Shown: positions 1 to 10,138 of the stretch, in pieces
Numbering within the stretch: the stretch's first letter is position 1
Layout of the letters: every line of letters begins with the position of its first letter
From: an uncultured Bacteroidales bacterium
GTDB taxonomy: Bacteria; Bacteroidota; Bacteroidia; Bacteroidales; Bacteroidaceae
Direction of reading: 5' to 3'
Assembly: GCA_902778625.1 (NCBI GenBank)
Contig: CACYYM010000005.1
Coordinates: 62,001 to 126,000, forward strand
Length of the DNA stretch: 64,000 nt
The notes under the pieces: model-generated
Told to the model about the DNA's origin: nothing
The model's database searches: none
The model's input: the letters and a program-made list of their open reading frames with translations, nothing else
Translations under genes and position numbers: made by a program

Positions 1-1
1 G

Positions 2-1714
2 GTTGAGCATAGCGATCAGAAAAATCGCGATACTTATATTGAAATTGTTAATGGTATGCCCGACTCCAGCATGGATGTTTTTGATTGGAGTGGTGTCTAT
101 ACTACCATCAACTATTGTAATAAGGTACTGCAGCACGGCGAAGAGGTCCTCGAAAGGGACAAGCAGTTCACATCCGGCGAGTGGATTCAGATGCATGCCG
201 AGATGACTGCACTCCGTGCCTTGAACTACTTCTATCTGATTCGCGCCTTCAAGGACGTGCCTTACACCACAAAGGTGATTAACAAGGACGTTGAGGTCGA
301 GAACTTCCCCCTCACCAATCAGCTTGCAGTCCTCGACTCCATCATCCTCGACTGTGAGCGCGTGAAGGGAAAAGCCCGCAACCGTTTCAGCGACAAGCGC
401 GACAGCAAAGGCATGATTACCAACTGTGCCATCTACGCCATGTTGGCAGATATGTATCTGTGGCGTGCCTCTCTGCATGAGGGACGTCATGACAAGAACA
501 CGCAGGATTCAATAGTTATCAATGGTAACCTCGAAAAGTACACTATTGCTGATGACTACAATAAGGCTGTCGAATATGCTGACTTAAGTCTTCAGTCATT
601 GGCTAATCAGAACAACGAAGAGAGAGTTAGTTTCGGATTTGGTTCTGGCGGAGAAACCTTCAACTATGGACTCACTAACTGTGACATGATTAAGAACAAC
701 TTTGAGGGAGCTGCTCAGGCAACTACACCCGAGTTGGAAGCTCAAACTGCAATCTTTAATACAAAGAATAGCCGTGAGAGTATTTTCGAATTGCAGTATA
801 GCCTGTCTGACGAGTTGACAAATACGATAGTTAATTCTCTTTATGGTTTTGGTAACGGAACGCATTTGCAGGTTAACAAGGATGCGATAGATGCTCTTTA
901 TAATGGTGGTATTTCTGGAACAGGAGACAATGGTGGCATGTGGGACTCTCGAGTTTGGGTATGTTGCCAAAATAAGTTGACTACAGGCAATGATGCTGCT
1001 ACTACTCAGGCTCAGGCAGGCTATTATTGTATGAAGTACCAACTTCCAAGTTCTAACTTTTTGAATATGGATGGCTCAACAAATAGTCGTGAAATTAGAA
1101 GCATTAAATACACGTCTACGAAATTCAACAATTGGATAATCTATCGTATGACTGATGTGATGCTAATCAAGGCTGAAGCACTTGCCTGCTTGAGTAATTC
1201 AAATTTGAAGACAGTGAAGGGTATTTGCAATGCCATTCATCGCCGTTCATATTGTAATTACAGGAATTCTTCCAAGATCCCTAATACTGATGCGATGACA
1301 GAAGGAACCATAGGTAATGCTTCTGGTGCCAGCAAGCCAGTGAAAGCGGGTAATAATGTTACTGTTACACTTAGCGAGGGCATTATGTATGTAATGAACG
1401 AACGCCAGATAGAGCTTATCGGCGAAGGCAAACGTTGGTTTGACTTGGTTCGATTGGCAGAGCGCTATTCCTATAGGACTGCAGACCCTGAGGATCCAAG
1501 AGAATCAGGCGTTCCCAATGGTCAGACAGGTATGAGCGCGATGGTTACGGCGTTCTTGGGAACAGGAGGTAATCAAAGTCTTGTGACAACTTTGATCAAC
1601 CGCTTCAAGAATCGTTATGGCTTGTATTGTCCCATTTATTATATGGAAGTAAAGGCAAGCAATGGTGCCATTGAACAGAATCCTGTTTGGAATAAGTCCA
1701 AATACGAACGATAA
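2..1714 (+). CDS. RagB/SusD-family outer-membrane lipoprotein (5' end outside window)
   Basis: The reading frame is open to the left edge, so the signal peptide and lipidation cysteine are not visible; about 570 residues remain. SusD-type proteins sit on the cell surface as the glycan-binding lid of a SusC channel. Visible hallmarks are the aromatic helix RALNYFYLIRAFKDVPY near the start, TPR-like helices (ADMYLWRASL) and, near the end, the ERQIELIGEGKRWFDLVRL block that closes this family. A FAS1 lipoprotein gene follows 41 nt later, then a SusC and a second SusD. The partner SusC of this copy is probably just upstream of the window (inference). The ATG at 56 is internal and not the likely start. 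The ligand cannot be told from sequence. Confidence 0.9.
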   Translation, partial: VEHSDQKNRDTYIEIVNGMPDSSMDVFDWSGVYTTINYCNKVLQHGEEVLERDKQFTSGEWIQMHAEMTALRALNYFYLIRAFKDVPYTTKVINKDVEVENFPLTNQLAVLDSIILDCERVKGKARNRFSDKRDSKGMITNCAIYAMLADMYLWRASLHEGRHDKNTQDSIVINGNLEKYTIADDYNKAVEYADLSLQSLANQNNEERVSFGFGSGGETFNYGLTNCDMIKNNFEGAAQATTPELEAQTAIFNTKNSRESIFELQYSLSDELTNTIVNSLYGFGNGTHLQVNKDAIDALYNGGISGTGDNGGMWDSRVWVCCQNKLTTGNDAATTQAQAGYYCMKYQLPSSNFLNMDGSTNSREIRSIKYTSTKFNNWIIYRMTDVMLIKAEALACLSNSNLKTVKGICNAIHRRSYCNYRNSSKIPNTDAMTEGTIGNASGASKPVKAGNNVTVTLSEGIMYVMNERQIELIGEGKRWFDLVRLAERYSYRTADPEDPRESGVPNGQTGMSAMVTAFLGTGGNQSLVTTLINRFKNRYGLYCPIYYMEVKASNGAIEQNPVWNKSKYER

Positions 1715-1755
1715 GAGAGTGAAAAAAGATATCAGTTATAAAAGACATACGTAAT

Positions 1756-3768
1756 ATGGCTAATAACAGAATAAACAGATACATCGGTGCAATCGCCTTA
1801 GGAACAGTTATGATGGCTGTGCCAGGTTGTACCGACACATGGGATGACCATTACGATAGTAGTGAGTCAGTTGCCGGGACCACACGTACGTTGTGGGACA
1901 TGATCAAGGATAATCCCAATTACAGTAAATTTGCCAACATCGTCCAGCATGCTAAGTATTATAAGGACAATACACACCCCGTGTCAACTTATACCTATGC
2001 AGACATCCTTGATGGTGGTCAGGTAAATACTGTATGGGTTCCCGATAACACTGTGTTAACAGATGCAGAATATGCAAAGTGGATGGAGATGTTGGCAGAA
2101 AGTAGAACAGAAGGAGAAGGTGTTAACAATGCCGGCTTCAATGTTCAGCAGCAGTTCATTGGTAACCACATTGCTCTTTGGCGCCATAATATCTCTGAGC
2201 CTGGTGTTGACACGGTGAAGATGATTAATGGTAAGAATTTAGTGTTCGACAAAACAAATCGAACATTTGCGGATATTCCTCTTGGGGAATACAATATCCC
2301 GACGGCTAATGGTGTAATGCACATTCTCAAGGGTATTGCTCCTTTCCGTTACAATTTCTACGAGTACCTTAAATTCAAGGAGCCACAGACGATTTTTGGC
2401 AAATATGTTGTCAGCAAGGATACAACTTATTTTGATTCTGGCAGCAGCATCGAAGGTTTGCCTGACGAAAATGGCAACCCGACCTATGTTGATAGTGTCT
2501 ATTTTACTTCCAACCGCTTATTTGGAAGATCTAGGTATCTACCGAGAGAAGGTGCGGAAAAGTGCCAGATGGAAGAGAAATGCTTTGGTCATGATGCATA
2601 TCTCAACAACGAGGACTCCATATACGTTATGGTTATGCCTACTGATGCCGCATGGAGTGCAGCTTACCAAAGGTTGTCGGAAGCATACAACTATGCTACT
2701 ACCTATGATGACAAGTCCAAGGGAGATCTAAATACTACAGCAACCATCAGAGGACTTGATCCGGATTCTTTGAAGAAGATGAGCCTCGAAATGGATCTTA
2801 TTGCCCCCCTTGTGTTCAACATTCACAAACAGCCGAAGAGAGGCGAGGAGATGTGGACGTTGGAAATGTTCAAGACGTTTAAGGGCGATGGCGGCAAACC
2901 CAATAGCCCCGATGAGTATTTGCTTAATACATTCGGAGATACGCTTCGCAATGTTGGTCAATGGGATAAAACAAGTCTCTTCGATGGAGAACCTGTAGAG
3001 ATGAGTAACGGACTTGCCTATGAGGTTAATTCGTGGAACTTCCCGAAAGAATATTATACACCAGACGTTGAGGTAGAAATAGAGAATGTTGGTATCTTCT
3101 ATAATACGGAAAGCACGAAGTACAAGGTTGGTGTCGGTTCTAGGAGGTATTCTTTCTCCAATGAAGTTTATAGCGATGTCACTGATATCTATGGCAAAGT
3201 TAGCAATGGTAATTTCTATCATTTGGATGCTCCTGGCCCGACTGCAGCACCTAAAGTGGAAATCAAACTCAGAGGTAACAATCCTAATGCATATGTTCCT
3301 AATGCTCAAGTTATGAGTGGCAAGTATGATATTCAACTTGTAGTCGTGCCACGTTGGTATATTGACATTGTAACTGCATCGGAAATTGAAGACAGATTCT
3401 TTAAGAAGGATACAATTGTCAGTGAATTTGACGAAACAGATACGACGTTTGTGCCGACAACAGAAATAGACACAAATTACGTGAAGAATCTTGCCTCAAT
3501 CAATAAGTTTAAGTTCAGGACACAGATTTCCTACAACAATGACGCGGCTAAGGATAAGACGTCTTCTTGGGTAACCAGCACTTCAGATGGTTTGAAGGTT
3601 GACACGATAACCATAGCTGAGGATTTTGAGTTCCCCTATTCCTACAAGAATATGCGATTCACTTATCCGACGCTTATTCTCGAAGGTTATACTGGTAAGA
3701 ATGATGCCAAGAATGGTTTCGTTTACGACCTCGTCCTTGACAAAGTCATTCTCAGGAGAAAAAATTAG
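1756..3768 (+). CDS. FAS1 (fasciclin)-domain surface lipoprotein
   Basis: 670 residues with a lipoprotein signal ending in AVPGC (Cys25). Two stretches look like FAS1 domains: residues about 45-200, with TVWVPDNTVL, and about 205-400, with YVMVMPTDAAW, which matches the family's 'PTDxAW' box. The C-terminal third, ending in LVLDKVILRRKN, is beta-rich and unassigned. FAS1 lipoproteins are frequent accessory members of Bacteroidetes SusC/SusD operons and are thought to act in binding or adhesion at the surface. Here the gene lies between a SusD and a SusC with gaps of 41 and 30 nt, consistent with one transcript. The substrate is unknown. Confidence 0.75.
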   Translation: MANNRINRYIGAIALGTVMMAVPGCTDTWDDHYDSSESVAGTTRTLWDMIKDNPNYSKFANIVQHAKYYKDNTHPVSTYTYADILDGGQVNTVWVPDNTVLTDAEYAKWMEMLAESRTEGEGVNNAGFNVQQQFIGNHIALWRHNISEPGVDTVKMINGKNLVFDKTNRTFADIPLGEYNIPTANGVMHILKGIAPFRYNFYEYLKFKEPQTIFGKYVVSKDTTYFDSGSSIEGLPDENGNPTYVDSVYFTSNRLFGRSRYLPREGAEKCQMEEKCFGHDAYLNNEDSIYVMVMPTDAAWSAAYQRLSEAYNYATTYDDKSKGDLNTTATIRGLDPDSLKKMSLEMDLIAPLVFNIHKQPKRGEEMWTLEMFKTFKGDGGKPNSPDEYLLNTFGDTLRNVGQWDKTSLFDGEPVEMSNGLAYEVNSWNFPKEYYTPDVEVEIENVGIFYNTESTKYKVGVGSRRYSFSNEVYSDVTDIYGKVSNGNFYHLDAPGPTAAPKVEIKLRGNNPNAYVPNAQVMSGKYDIQLVVVPRWYIDIVTASEIEDRFFKKDTIVSEFDETDTTFVPTTEIDTNYVKNLASINKFKFRTQISYNNDAAKDKTSSWVTSTSDGLKVDTITIAEDFEFPYSYKNMRFTYPTLILEGYTGKNDAKNGFVYDLVLDKVILRRKN

Positions 3769-3798
3769 CTTGTCCCATAGTAATACGATAGCAGAATT

Positions 3799-6700
3799 AT
3801 GAAAAAGATATTCAACAATACATTCTTGCATAGGACTTTGGGTATAAGTCTATGCTTCACGGCTCTTTTCTGTCTCTGTGTGACGAATGTCTATGCACAG
3901 GATGAAATAGAGGAGGAAGAGGAAGTGGTTGTCAAGAAGACGGCCAAACCTAAGAAGGAAAAGACATACGAGATGAAGGAGGTGACTGGTTTCGTGGTTG
4001 ATGATGCCACGGGCGAGCCAATGGGTGGTGTCCGTGTTCAGGCATTGGGTCTGGAGAAGTACTCTACCCTTACCGACGAAGATGGCAGCTATAAGTTGTC
4101 AATTCCAGTGTTCTCGGATGCAGTCTATGTTTATGCAGAAGGATATAATCCCTTGCAAGTCGCTGTCAAAGAAGGCGTGGCAGATGCCAACCTGATAGTT
4201 GAAAATTTCAATGCGTCTTTTACTGATGGTACGACTATCATCTCACAAAAGACAGCCTATATTAACGAGAGCAGCGGTATCTCTGTCGATCAGGATATAG
4301 AGCGCCAGTTGTCAGGTGACGTGCGCACTATTTTGCGTAACGGCATTCCTGGCATAGGCTCTTATATGACCATCCGTGGCGTGAACTCTATCAACGCTAA
4401 CGCACAGCCCCTCATTATTCTTGATGGCAACATGATTGATCCCCAGTATGATCGTGAGACAATGCACGAAGGTTTTTATAACAACCTTCTAGCTGGTATT
4501 GACCCTGAGAATATTGAGAGTGTGCAAGTCATCAAGAACGGTACGGCACTCTATGGTGCTAAGGGTGCTAATGGTGTCATTATCATTAATACCAAGCGCG
4601 GTAAGAGCATGGCAACCAAGATTGGCGTACGCATCTATGGAGGCGTAGAGCTCGCTCCCAAGAAACTCAGCGTTCTCAGCGGAGACCAATATAGCACTTA
4701 TTTAAGTGATATGGTCAGCACAATCAAGAATATGTCGGCAAACAGCCTTAGCAATTATGCATTTTTGGACAAGAGTCCGTCGAATTACTACCGTAAAGTT
4801 TTCAGTAACGACACGGACTGGCAGAAGGATATGTACCGTAGTGCCATGACCCAAAACTATAAGGTAAACGTCGAGGGTGGTGATGAAGTAGGTATGTACG
4901 TACTTTCTTTGGGTTATACCACTGGTAAGTCAACAGCCAAGGGAACAGATTTTGATCGTTTGAATCTCCGCTTCAATACCGACATTGAGATTTTCGAGAA
5001 GCTTCGCACAGGACTAGACATTGCTTACAATCAGGTAAGCTACGATATCCTCGATAATGGTTGGAGCGAAGATTACAGCATGCAGAACATTGGTTCAACC
5101 AATTTGCTCGGTCTCATTCAAGCTCCCTTCATCAGTCCTTATTCATATTATTATGATGAGACATCCAAGGCTCCTTATTCAAGTGACCGTCTTGAATTGT
5201 CGAAGGACTATGCCGGCAAGTATGCCAGCAATCCTCAATCCAATTGGGTGCTCAATCCTTTCCGATTCCCACTCACACTTGGAGATAAGGGTATCAACGA
5301 AGCTCTCCGCAATCCTTATTGGATTCTTCAGAATGCTCCTGGCGAGAACAAGAACTTTGCTCAGAGTACACAGATCGACCTGAATGTGAATCCTAAGTAT
5401 CAGGTAACGAAGACATTCAGTATAAGTGATCGTTTCAACTTCTTGATGACGCGTAACAGTGAGAAGTATTTCCTGCCAGTCAATGGTACGACCAACTACT
5501 TCCTTAAGGATTTGGGTGACATCAATGCTGTGCAGAAGACACTTTTCTCTAAGGAGACCACTCTGCAGAATGACTTGCGTCTCGACTGGCGCAATATCTA
5601 CGGCGCTCACACCATCAATGTCTTCGGCGGTTGGCGCTATAACAACTACTCATACAGCTATAACTACATGCGTGGTTATAACAACGAGAACGATAAACTG
5701 CCTGTCATGAACAAGAACATGCTTTACCTCAATTACGATGGTACCAATGACAATTGGATCGATATGGCTCTGTATCTTGACGGCAACTATAACTATGCAA
5801 ACCGCTACTTCGCAGACTTTACTTTGAGCATGCAGTCTAGCAGTCGCTTTGGTAAGAATACTAAGTCTGGCTTCCAGTTGGGTGGTGTCAGCTGGGGTGT
5901 CTTCCCATCTTTGCAGTTGGGTTGGCTTATCACGAACGAGAAGTGGTTCCCCAACACAAAGGGAGCAATCAATTATCTTAAGTTGACGGCTGGCTTTGAC
6001 CAGAGCGGTAATGATGATCTTGACTACTATGCTGCCCGTACTTATTGGGAGAGCATGAAGGTTACTAACAATACGGTAGGCCTTTACCTTAACAACATTG
6101 AGAATAGTACAATTCAGTGGGAGACCACGACGAAGTGGAACTTGGCTTTGCAAGGTGTGTTCTTGAACAACCGTCTATCTGCAGGCTTTGACCTCTTCTG
6201 GAACAAGACTACTGACTTGCTGACCCTTAAGGAACTTCACTACATGTCTGGTATGAAGAAGTACTGGACCAACGAAGGCGCCCTCACCAATCGTGGCTTT
6301 GAGTTCAATTTCAATGCTGCGCTCATCAACAAGAAGAATTGGAAGTGGGAACTTGGTGCAACCCTTGGCCATTACAACAACAAGATTACTGCGCTTCCTG
6401 ACAGTCCCAGCAACTACATTTACCAGAAGGGTAATGTGATTCACGGCTATACAACTAGCGTTTACGGCGAAGACAATGTTATTACAGCCGTTGGCAGTGC
6501 CGTTGGCAGCTTCTGGGGTTGGCGGACAGATGGAGTCTTCTCCAGCAATGAAGAGGCAAGCAAAGCCGGTAAGTTGGGATACCTCAAGTATCCCACTGGA
6601 CTTAAGGAGGTGGACAAGCAGTACTATGACTTCAAGGCTGGTGACATCCGTTTCGTGGATTTGAACGGAGATGGAGTTATCGATGAAAGCGACAAGACTA

Positions 6701-7215
6701 TCATTGGCAATCCCAATCCTGACATTTATGGCAATATCTACAGCAGCCTGACGTGGAAGAATCTGCGTCTCGATGTCAACTTCAAGTACAGCTTGGGCAA
6801 CGACATCTACAACTATCAGCGCAGTGAGCTGGAAGGTCTGAACACTACATACAACCAGACCACTGCAGCTTTGCGCCGCTGGACGTATGAAGGTCAGCAG
6901 ACCGATATGCCGAAGGCTTGCTACACTGACAGTGAGGACTGGCGCAACAATGAGCGTATGAGTGACCGTTGGATTGAAGACGGCAGCTTCCTTAAGCTTA
7001 AGAATGTACGCCTGACCTACAAGGTCCCCTACAGCAACAGCTGGCTGCTTGGCCTGAAGGTTTGGGGTGAGGCAAACAACCTCTTTACCATCACCAAGTA
7101 TCTTGGCACAGATCCTGAGATGAGCTGCCGCAACAGTACACTCTATCAAGGTGTCGACACGGGCCTTCTGCCTAGCAGTCGCAGTTTCAACGTTGGTGTT
7201 TCGATTAACCTGTAA
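3799..7215 (+). CDS. SusC/RagA-family TonB-dependent outer-membrane transporter
   Basis: 1138 residues. A signal peptide ends near VYAQ (residue 34). An acidic then lysine-rich linker (residues 35-60) leads to a carboxypeptidase-D-regulatory-like beta domain (about 62-140, with GFVVDDATGEPMGGVRV). The plug follows at about 150-270, with the family signature MTIRGVNSINANAQPLIILD and later GTALYGAKGANGVIIINTKR. The rest is a 22-strand-type barrel ending in FNVGVSINL. SusC proteins import oligosaccharides or peptides with energy from TonB. The matching SusD starts 28 nt downstream. No sigma/anti-sigma or hybrid sensor gene for this locus is in the window, so its inducer is unknown. Confidence 0.95.
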   Translation: MKKIFNNTFLHRTLGISLCFTALFCLCVTNVYAQDEIEEEEEVVVKKTAKPKKEKTYEMKEVTGFVVDDATGEPMGGVRVQALGLEKYSTLTDEDGSYKLSIPVFSDAVYVYAEGYNPLQVAVKEGVADANLIVENFNASFTDGTTIISQKTAYINESSGISVDQDIERQLSGDVRTILRNGIPGIGSYMTIRGVNSINANAQPLIILDGNMIDPQYDRETMHEGFYNNLLAGIDPENIESVQVIKNGTALYGAKGANGVIIINTKRGKSMATKIGVRIYGGVELAPKKLSVLSGDQYSTYLSDMVSTIKNMSANSLSNYAFLDKSPSNYYRKVFSNDTDWQKDMYRSAMTQNYKVNVEGGDEVGMYVLSLGYTTGKSTAKGTDFDRLNLRFNTDIEIFEKLRTGLDIAYNQVSYDILDNGWSEDYSMQNIGSTNLLGLIQAPFISPYSYYYDETSKAPYSSDRLELSKDYAGKYASNPQSNWVLNPFRFPLTLGDKGINEALRNPYWILQNAPGENKNFAQSTQIDLNVNPKYQVTKTFSISDRFNFLMTRNSEKYFLPVNGTTNYFLKDLGDINAVQKTLFSKETTLQNDLRLDWRNIYGAHTINVFGGWRYNNYSYSYNYMRGYNNENDKLPVMNKNMLYLNYDGTNDNWIDMALYLDGNYNYANRYFADFTLSMQSSSRFGKNTKSGFQLGGVSWGVFPSLQLGWLITNEKWFPNTKGAINYLKLTAGFDQSGNDDLDYYAARTYWESMKVTNNTVGLYLNNIENSTIQWETTTKWNLALQGVFLNNRLSAGFDLFWNKTTDLLTLKELHYMSGMKKYWTNEGALTNRGFEFNFNAALINKKNWKWELGATLGHYNNKITALPDSPSNYIYQKGNVIHGYTTSVYGEDNVITAVGSAVGSFWGWRTDGVFSSNEEASKAGKLGYLKYPTGLKEVDKQYYDFKAGDIRFVDLNGDGVIDESDKTIIGNPNPDIYGNIYSSLTWKNLRLDVNFKYSLGNDIYNYQRSELEGLNTTYNQTTAALRRWTYEGQQTDMPKACYTDSEDWRNNERMSDRWIEDGSFLKLKNVRLTYKVPYSNSWLLGLKVWGEANNLFTITKYLGTDPEMSCRNSTLYQGVDTGLLPSSRSFNVGVSINL

Positions 7216-7243
7216 TATAGTTCATAGTTCAATTTAAGAAATA

Positions 7244-9748
7244 ATGAATAAGATGAAAAGGAAATCAATTATATGCATGTTGTTGCTGAGCATGATGCTT
7301 GGTGCGTTCTCGACGTCTTGCCAGGACATGCTCTCCCCCAACAGTGAGCGTCACGCATATACCGTGGCAGAGGATACCCTTTATTCCTATTGGGGCATTC
7401 TTAGGTCTTTGCAGAACATTGCTGAGCGTTACGTCATCCTGAATGAATGTCGTGGCGACTTGGTCGATGCGTCTGGTTTCATCAGCGATACGATAGGCGC
7501 TATTGTCAACTTCGGCGAGGTTGACGACCCGGAGGATTGGAAGGATGGGGCTTGTGCCTATTTGAAGATAGCTGATTACTATCACATTATCAATAGCTGT
7601 AACGCGTATATTGCCATGTGTGACTTGGAGCGTACTACCGGTACGAACAAGATGTACATGATTAAGGAGTACGCTCAGGTGCAGTCTATCCGTGCATGGG
7701 TCTATATGCAGTTGCTTTACGCATACGGCGAGAATAGGGTCCCCTTCTATAAGGAGCCGATGCTGACTACTGACGACATCAACACTTTTATGGAGAACAA
7801 GAACCATCCGAAGTTGACGGCTCAGCTGCTTGCAGACGAGCTCGGTCCGGACTTGGAGAAGTTGGAAGTCTATGAGTTGGATCCTGAATACGGTATGCCC
7901 TCATACAACAACTATGGTGATGTGAGCAGCGGTAGCGGACATTTTGTTTGCCACAGCAGCAAGTGCCTGTTCCCCATCCCCATTGTGTTGGGCGACCTCT
8001 ATCTGTTGGCTGGCAAGTATGTAGATGCTGCACAGCATTATTACAACTACATCAACACGAAGTATTGCGGTCCTCTTCCTGTGGACAAGTATCATAGCAT
8101 AGGTCGTCTTGATGACAGATTGGATTATCCCATCTACAGTTATGACAGCCATGTTCCTTATACGGAGAGGGGCGAAGTGAGCCGTGAGACAGAGATGATT
8201 ACGTGTATTCCCAGCAACAAGGGTAAACTTGAGGGCAGGGTGCTGACTGACATTAACCGTCTGTTTGGCTTTGAGGCACAGATGAGGACCGGCATCTTCA
8301 CTTCCCTTACTATTAAGGATGATGGTAACGTCGAGCAGTCGTCCGACATCTCCTCTACAATTTTCCTGAGTCGCGAGTACGAGCGCGAGCTTCTCCCCAG
8401 CAGGGGCTACGAGGCTTTGTGTGACAGCCAGAAGTATGAGATTTACGTGGGTACGACAACCAACGGCAACTTCAAGTTCGAGGGACTTGTCGAGTTGCCA
8501 GGCGTAGGCGATGCCCGTCGTGCATGGATTTATCAGGGACGTGGCGAGCAATGGAATTTCAGCGTGGGCGACGACATCCTTTACGGCAAGATGGTTTCCA
8601 AGCAGAACCCCTATGGTGGTTTTATCACCACTTATCCTGTCATCTATCGCAAGAGCACTGTTTGGCTCCGTTATGCTGAGGCTTTGAACCGTGCAGGCTA
8701 TCCCAGCTATGCATTTGCAATCCTCAAGACCGGTCTTTGCAACAATCCTGAGTGGTTCCCCACAGATCCCGACAAGGCTACCATGGTCAACGGTGATTAT
8801 GTGCCTGTAACGGAACAAGTCTTCCCATATTTTACTTCCACCGGTGAAGTAAACACTCGCAGCCGATTCGACTATCCTATTACGGACTCTTTGTTCGCTT
8901 ATGCTGATGCAGAATCAGGAAAAATTTTGCCTGAGGGCTATTTGGACGAGAACAAGATGTCAACGTATGCTGAACTGGAGGCTTGGCTGACCGAGTACTT
9001 CCAGGCTGAGTACGAGGCTTGGCTCGAAGCACAACGCGATGGTAATAACGGGCAATCTGGTGACGAGCCATTCATGGAAGGTCCACGCCAGATTGATAAG
9101 AACTATGTATTCTGGAAGGCTGCCAGCGAGTCTGCCATTGGTAACGAGCCTGCCAGCGACTGCGGTGTGGCTTGCTACTATCTCGACCGTCGCGAGGTGG
9201 CACGTGCTGCCGACGCTCCATATCTTGACTTCAAACAGCCTTATCTGCGCGGTCAAAACCAGTCACAATTGCTCTATGTCAAGGAGCAGGGCAAGCTTCT
9301 CAATGAGACAACCGGTTCGATGCGTATTCCCGAATCTACCAGTGCCGACAATCTGTTCACCATTGGTGTGCACCAGCGCGGTTGCGGCTTCATCCGCTAC
9401 GATGATCCCGAGGAATTCGGACGTTCTTCCTTCAACTATGTGAAGATGGTTCAGAAGAAGATAAAGGAAGCTACCGGCAAGAATGTGACCGAAGAGGACA
9501 TTTACAGTGGCGATTATGATAAAGAGGTGCAGGATGCCGTCGAGGACCTCATCATTGATGAGTGCGCGCTTGAACTGGCATTCGAGGGCTCCCGCTTCAG
9601 CGACCTCTGCCGTGTAGCTTTGCGTCGCGGCAATCCCGACTATCTGGCCCAGCGCGTGGCAAAGCGTCATACCGGCAAGATCGACGAGAGTCTCCGCAGC
9701 CGCTTGCAGAACAAGAACAACTGGTTCCTCCCCATTCCCGAGGAATAA
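7244..9748 (+). CDS. Long RagB/SusD-family outer-membrane lipoprotein
   Basis: 834 residues, long for SusD proteins, which are usually 500-650. The lipobox is FSTSC (Cys26). The N-terminal SusD domain (QSIRAWVYMQLLYAYG, about residues 145-165) and the C-terminal signature (ECALELAFEGSRFSDLCRV, about 770-790, closing in NNWFLPIPEE) are intact. The excess length is in the middle and includes an acidic segment around 560-620. It pairs with the SusC 28 nt upstream and is the last gene of the operon, followed by a strong terminator. Two ATAGTTC heptamers (7217-7230) lie in the gap just before it. Ligand not predictable. Confidence 0.9.
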   Translation: MNKMKRKSIICMLLLSMMLGAFSTSCQDMLSPNSERHAYTVAEDTLYSYWGILRSLQNIAERYVILNECRGDLVDASGFISDTIGAIVNFGEVDDPEDWKDGACAYLKIADYYHIINSCNAYIAMCDLERTTGTNKMYMIKEYAQVQSIRAWVYMQLLYAYGENRVPFYKEPMLTTDDINTFMENKNHPKLTAQLLADELGPDLEKLEVYELDPEYGMPSYNNYGDVSSGSGHFVCHSSKCLFPIPIVLGDLYLLAGKYVDAAQHYYNYINTKYCGPLPVDKYHSIGRLDDRLDYPIYSYDSHVPYTERGEVSRETEMITCIPSNKGKLEGRVLTDINRLFGFEAQMRTGIFTSLTIKDDGNVEQSSDISSTIFLSREYERELLPSRGYEALCDSQKYEIYVGTTTNGNFKFEGLVELPGVGDARRAWIYQGRGEQWNFSVGDDILYGKMVSKQNPYGGFITTYPVIYRKSTVWLRYAEALNRAGYPSYAFAILKTGLCNNPEWFPTDPDKATMVNGDYVPVTEQVFPYFTSTGEVNTRSRFDYPITDSLFAYADAESGKILPEGYLDENKMSTYAELEAWLTEYFQAEYEAWLEAQRDGNNGQSGDEPFMEGPRQIDKNYVFWKAASESAIGNEPASDCGVACYYLDRREVARAADAPYLDFKQPYLRGQNQSQLLYVKEQGKLLNETTGSMRIPESTSADNLFTIGVHQRGCGFIRYDDPEEFGRSSFNYVKMVQKKIKEATGKNVTEEDIYSGDYDKEVQDAVEDLIIDECALELAFEGSRFSDLCRVALRRGNPDYLAQRVAKRHTGKIDESLRSRLQNKNNWFLPIPEE

Positions 9749-9770
9749 AAAATATAATACGAATGATATA

Positions 9771-9808
9771 AGAGCTGCTCGAGGAATGCCTCTGGCGGCT
9801 CTTTTTTT
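9771..9808 (+). terminator. Intrinsic terminator after the SusC/SusD operon
   Basis: AGAGC-TGC pairs with GCG-GCTCT (one wobble), with an inner GAGG/CCUC hairpin and an AATG loop, followed directly by a run of seven or more T. It begins 22 nt after the stop of the long SusD gene. Confidence 0.85.
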
Positions 9809-9822
9809 GTGTCTGACAGAAA

Positions 9823-9944
9823 ACGCACCACGCCAAGTTACCCAACTCGGCGTGTTAAGTTTGCAAACTCGACGTGTTAAGTTTATCAACTCAGCGTGTT
9901 AAGTTTGCCCACTTGACGTGTTTAGTTTGCTGTCACGAAGTGTT
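9823..9944. repeat. 22-nt tandem array, A+T-richer class
   Basis: Units start at 9823 (degenerate), 9845, 9867, 9889, 9911 and 9933 (degenerate), an exact 22-nt step. The clear units read ACTCGGCGTGTTAAGTTTGC and close variants. Unit joints form small palindromes such as AGTTTGCAAACT. It shares the scaffold GCGTG-N7-TGC with the G+C-rich arrays elsewhere in the window. The gene-free stretch 9749-10138 holds only the terminator, this array and a promoter. Confidence 0.85.
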
Positions 9945-10080
9945 GCTATATTTTTCTGTCGAGCCAAAATGCCAGACTTATCTTGTACCTTATGTTCTCA
10001 ATGTATATCTTGAAATGTAAAAAGTCGGTAAAATGGGCATATTCTACCTTATTTCTCGTTCCTATGTGCCAAAAATGTTG

Positions 10081-10088
10081 TACCTTTG
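10081..10088 (+). promoter_or_regulatory. Bacteroidetes -7 element upstream of the calycin/dockerin gene
   Basis: TACCTTTG fits the TAnnTTTG -7 box and lies 50 nt before the ATG at 10139. No good -33 TTTG is seen at the expected distance; TTTC at 10052-10055 is the nearest, so the promoter may be weak or need an activator. Confidence 0.6.
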
Positions 10089-10138
10089 CGCTCGAAATTT
10101 AAGAAAGTGCAAGCAATTAACATCAATATTATAATCAG

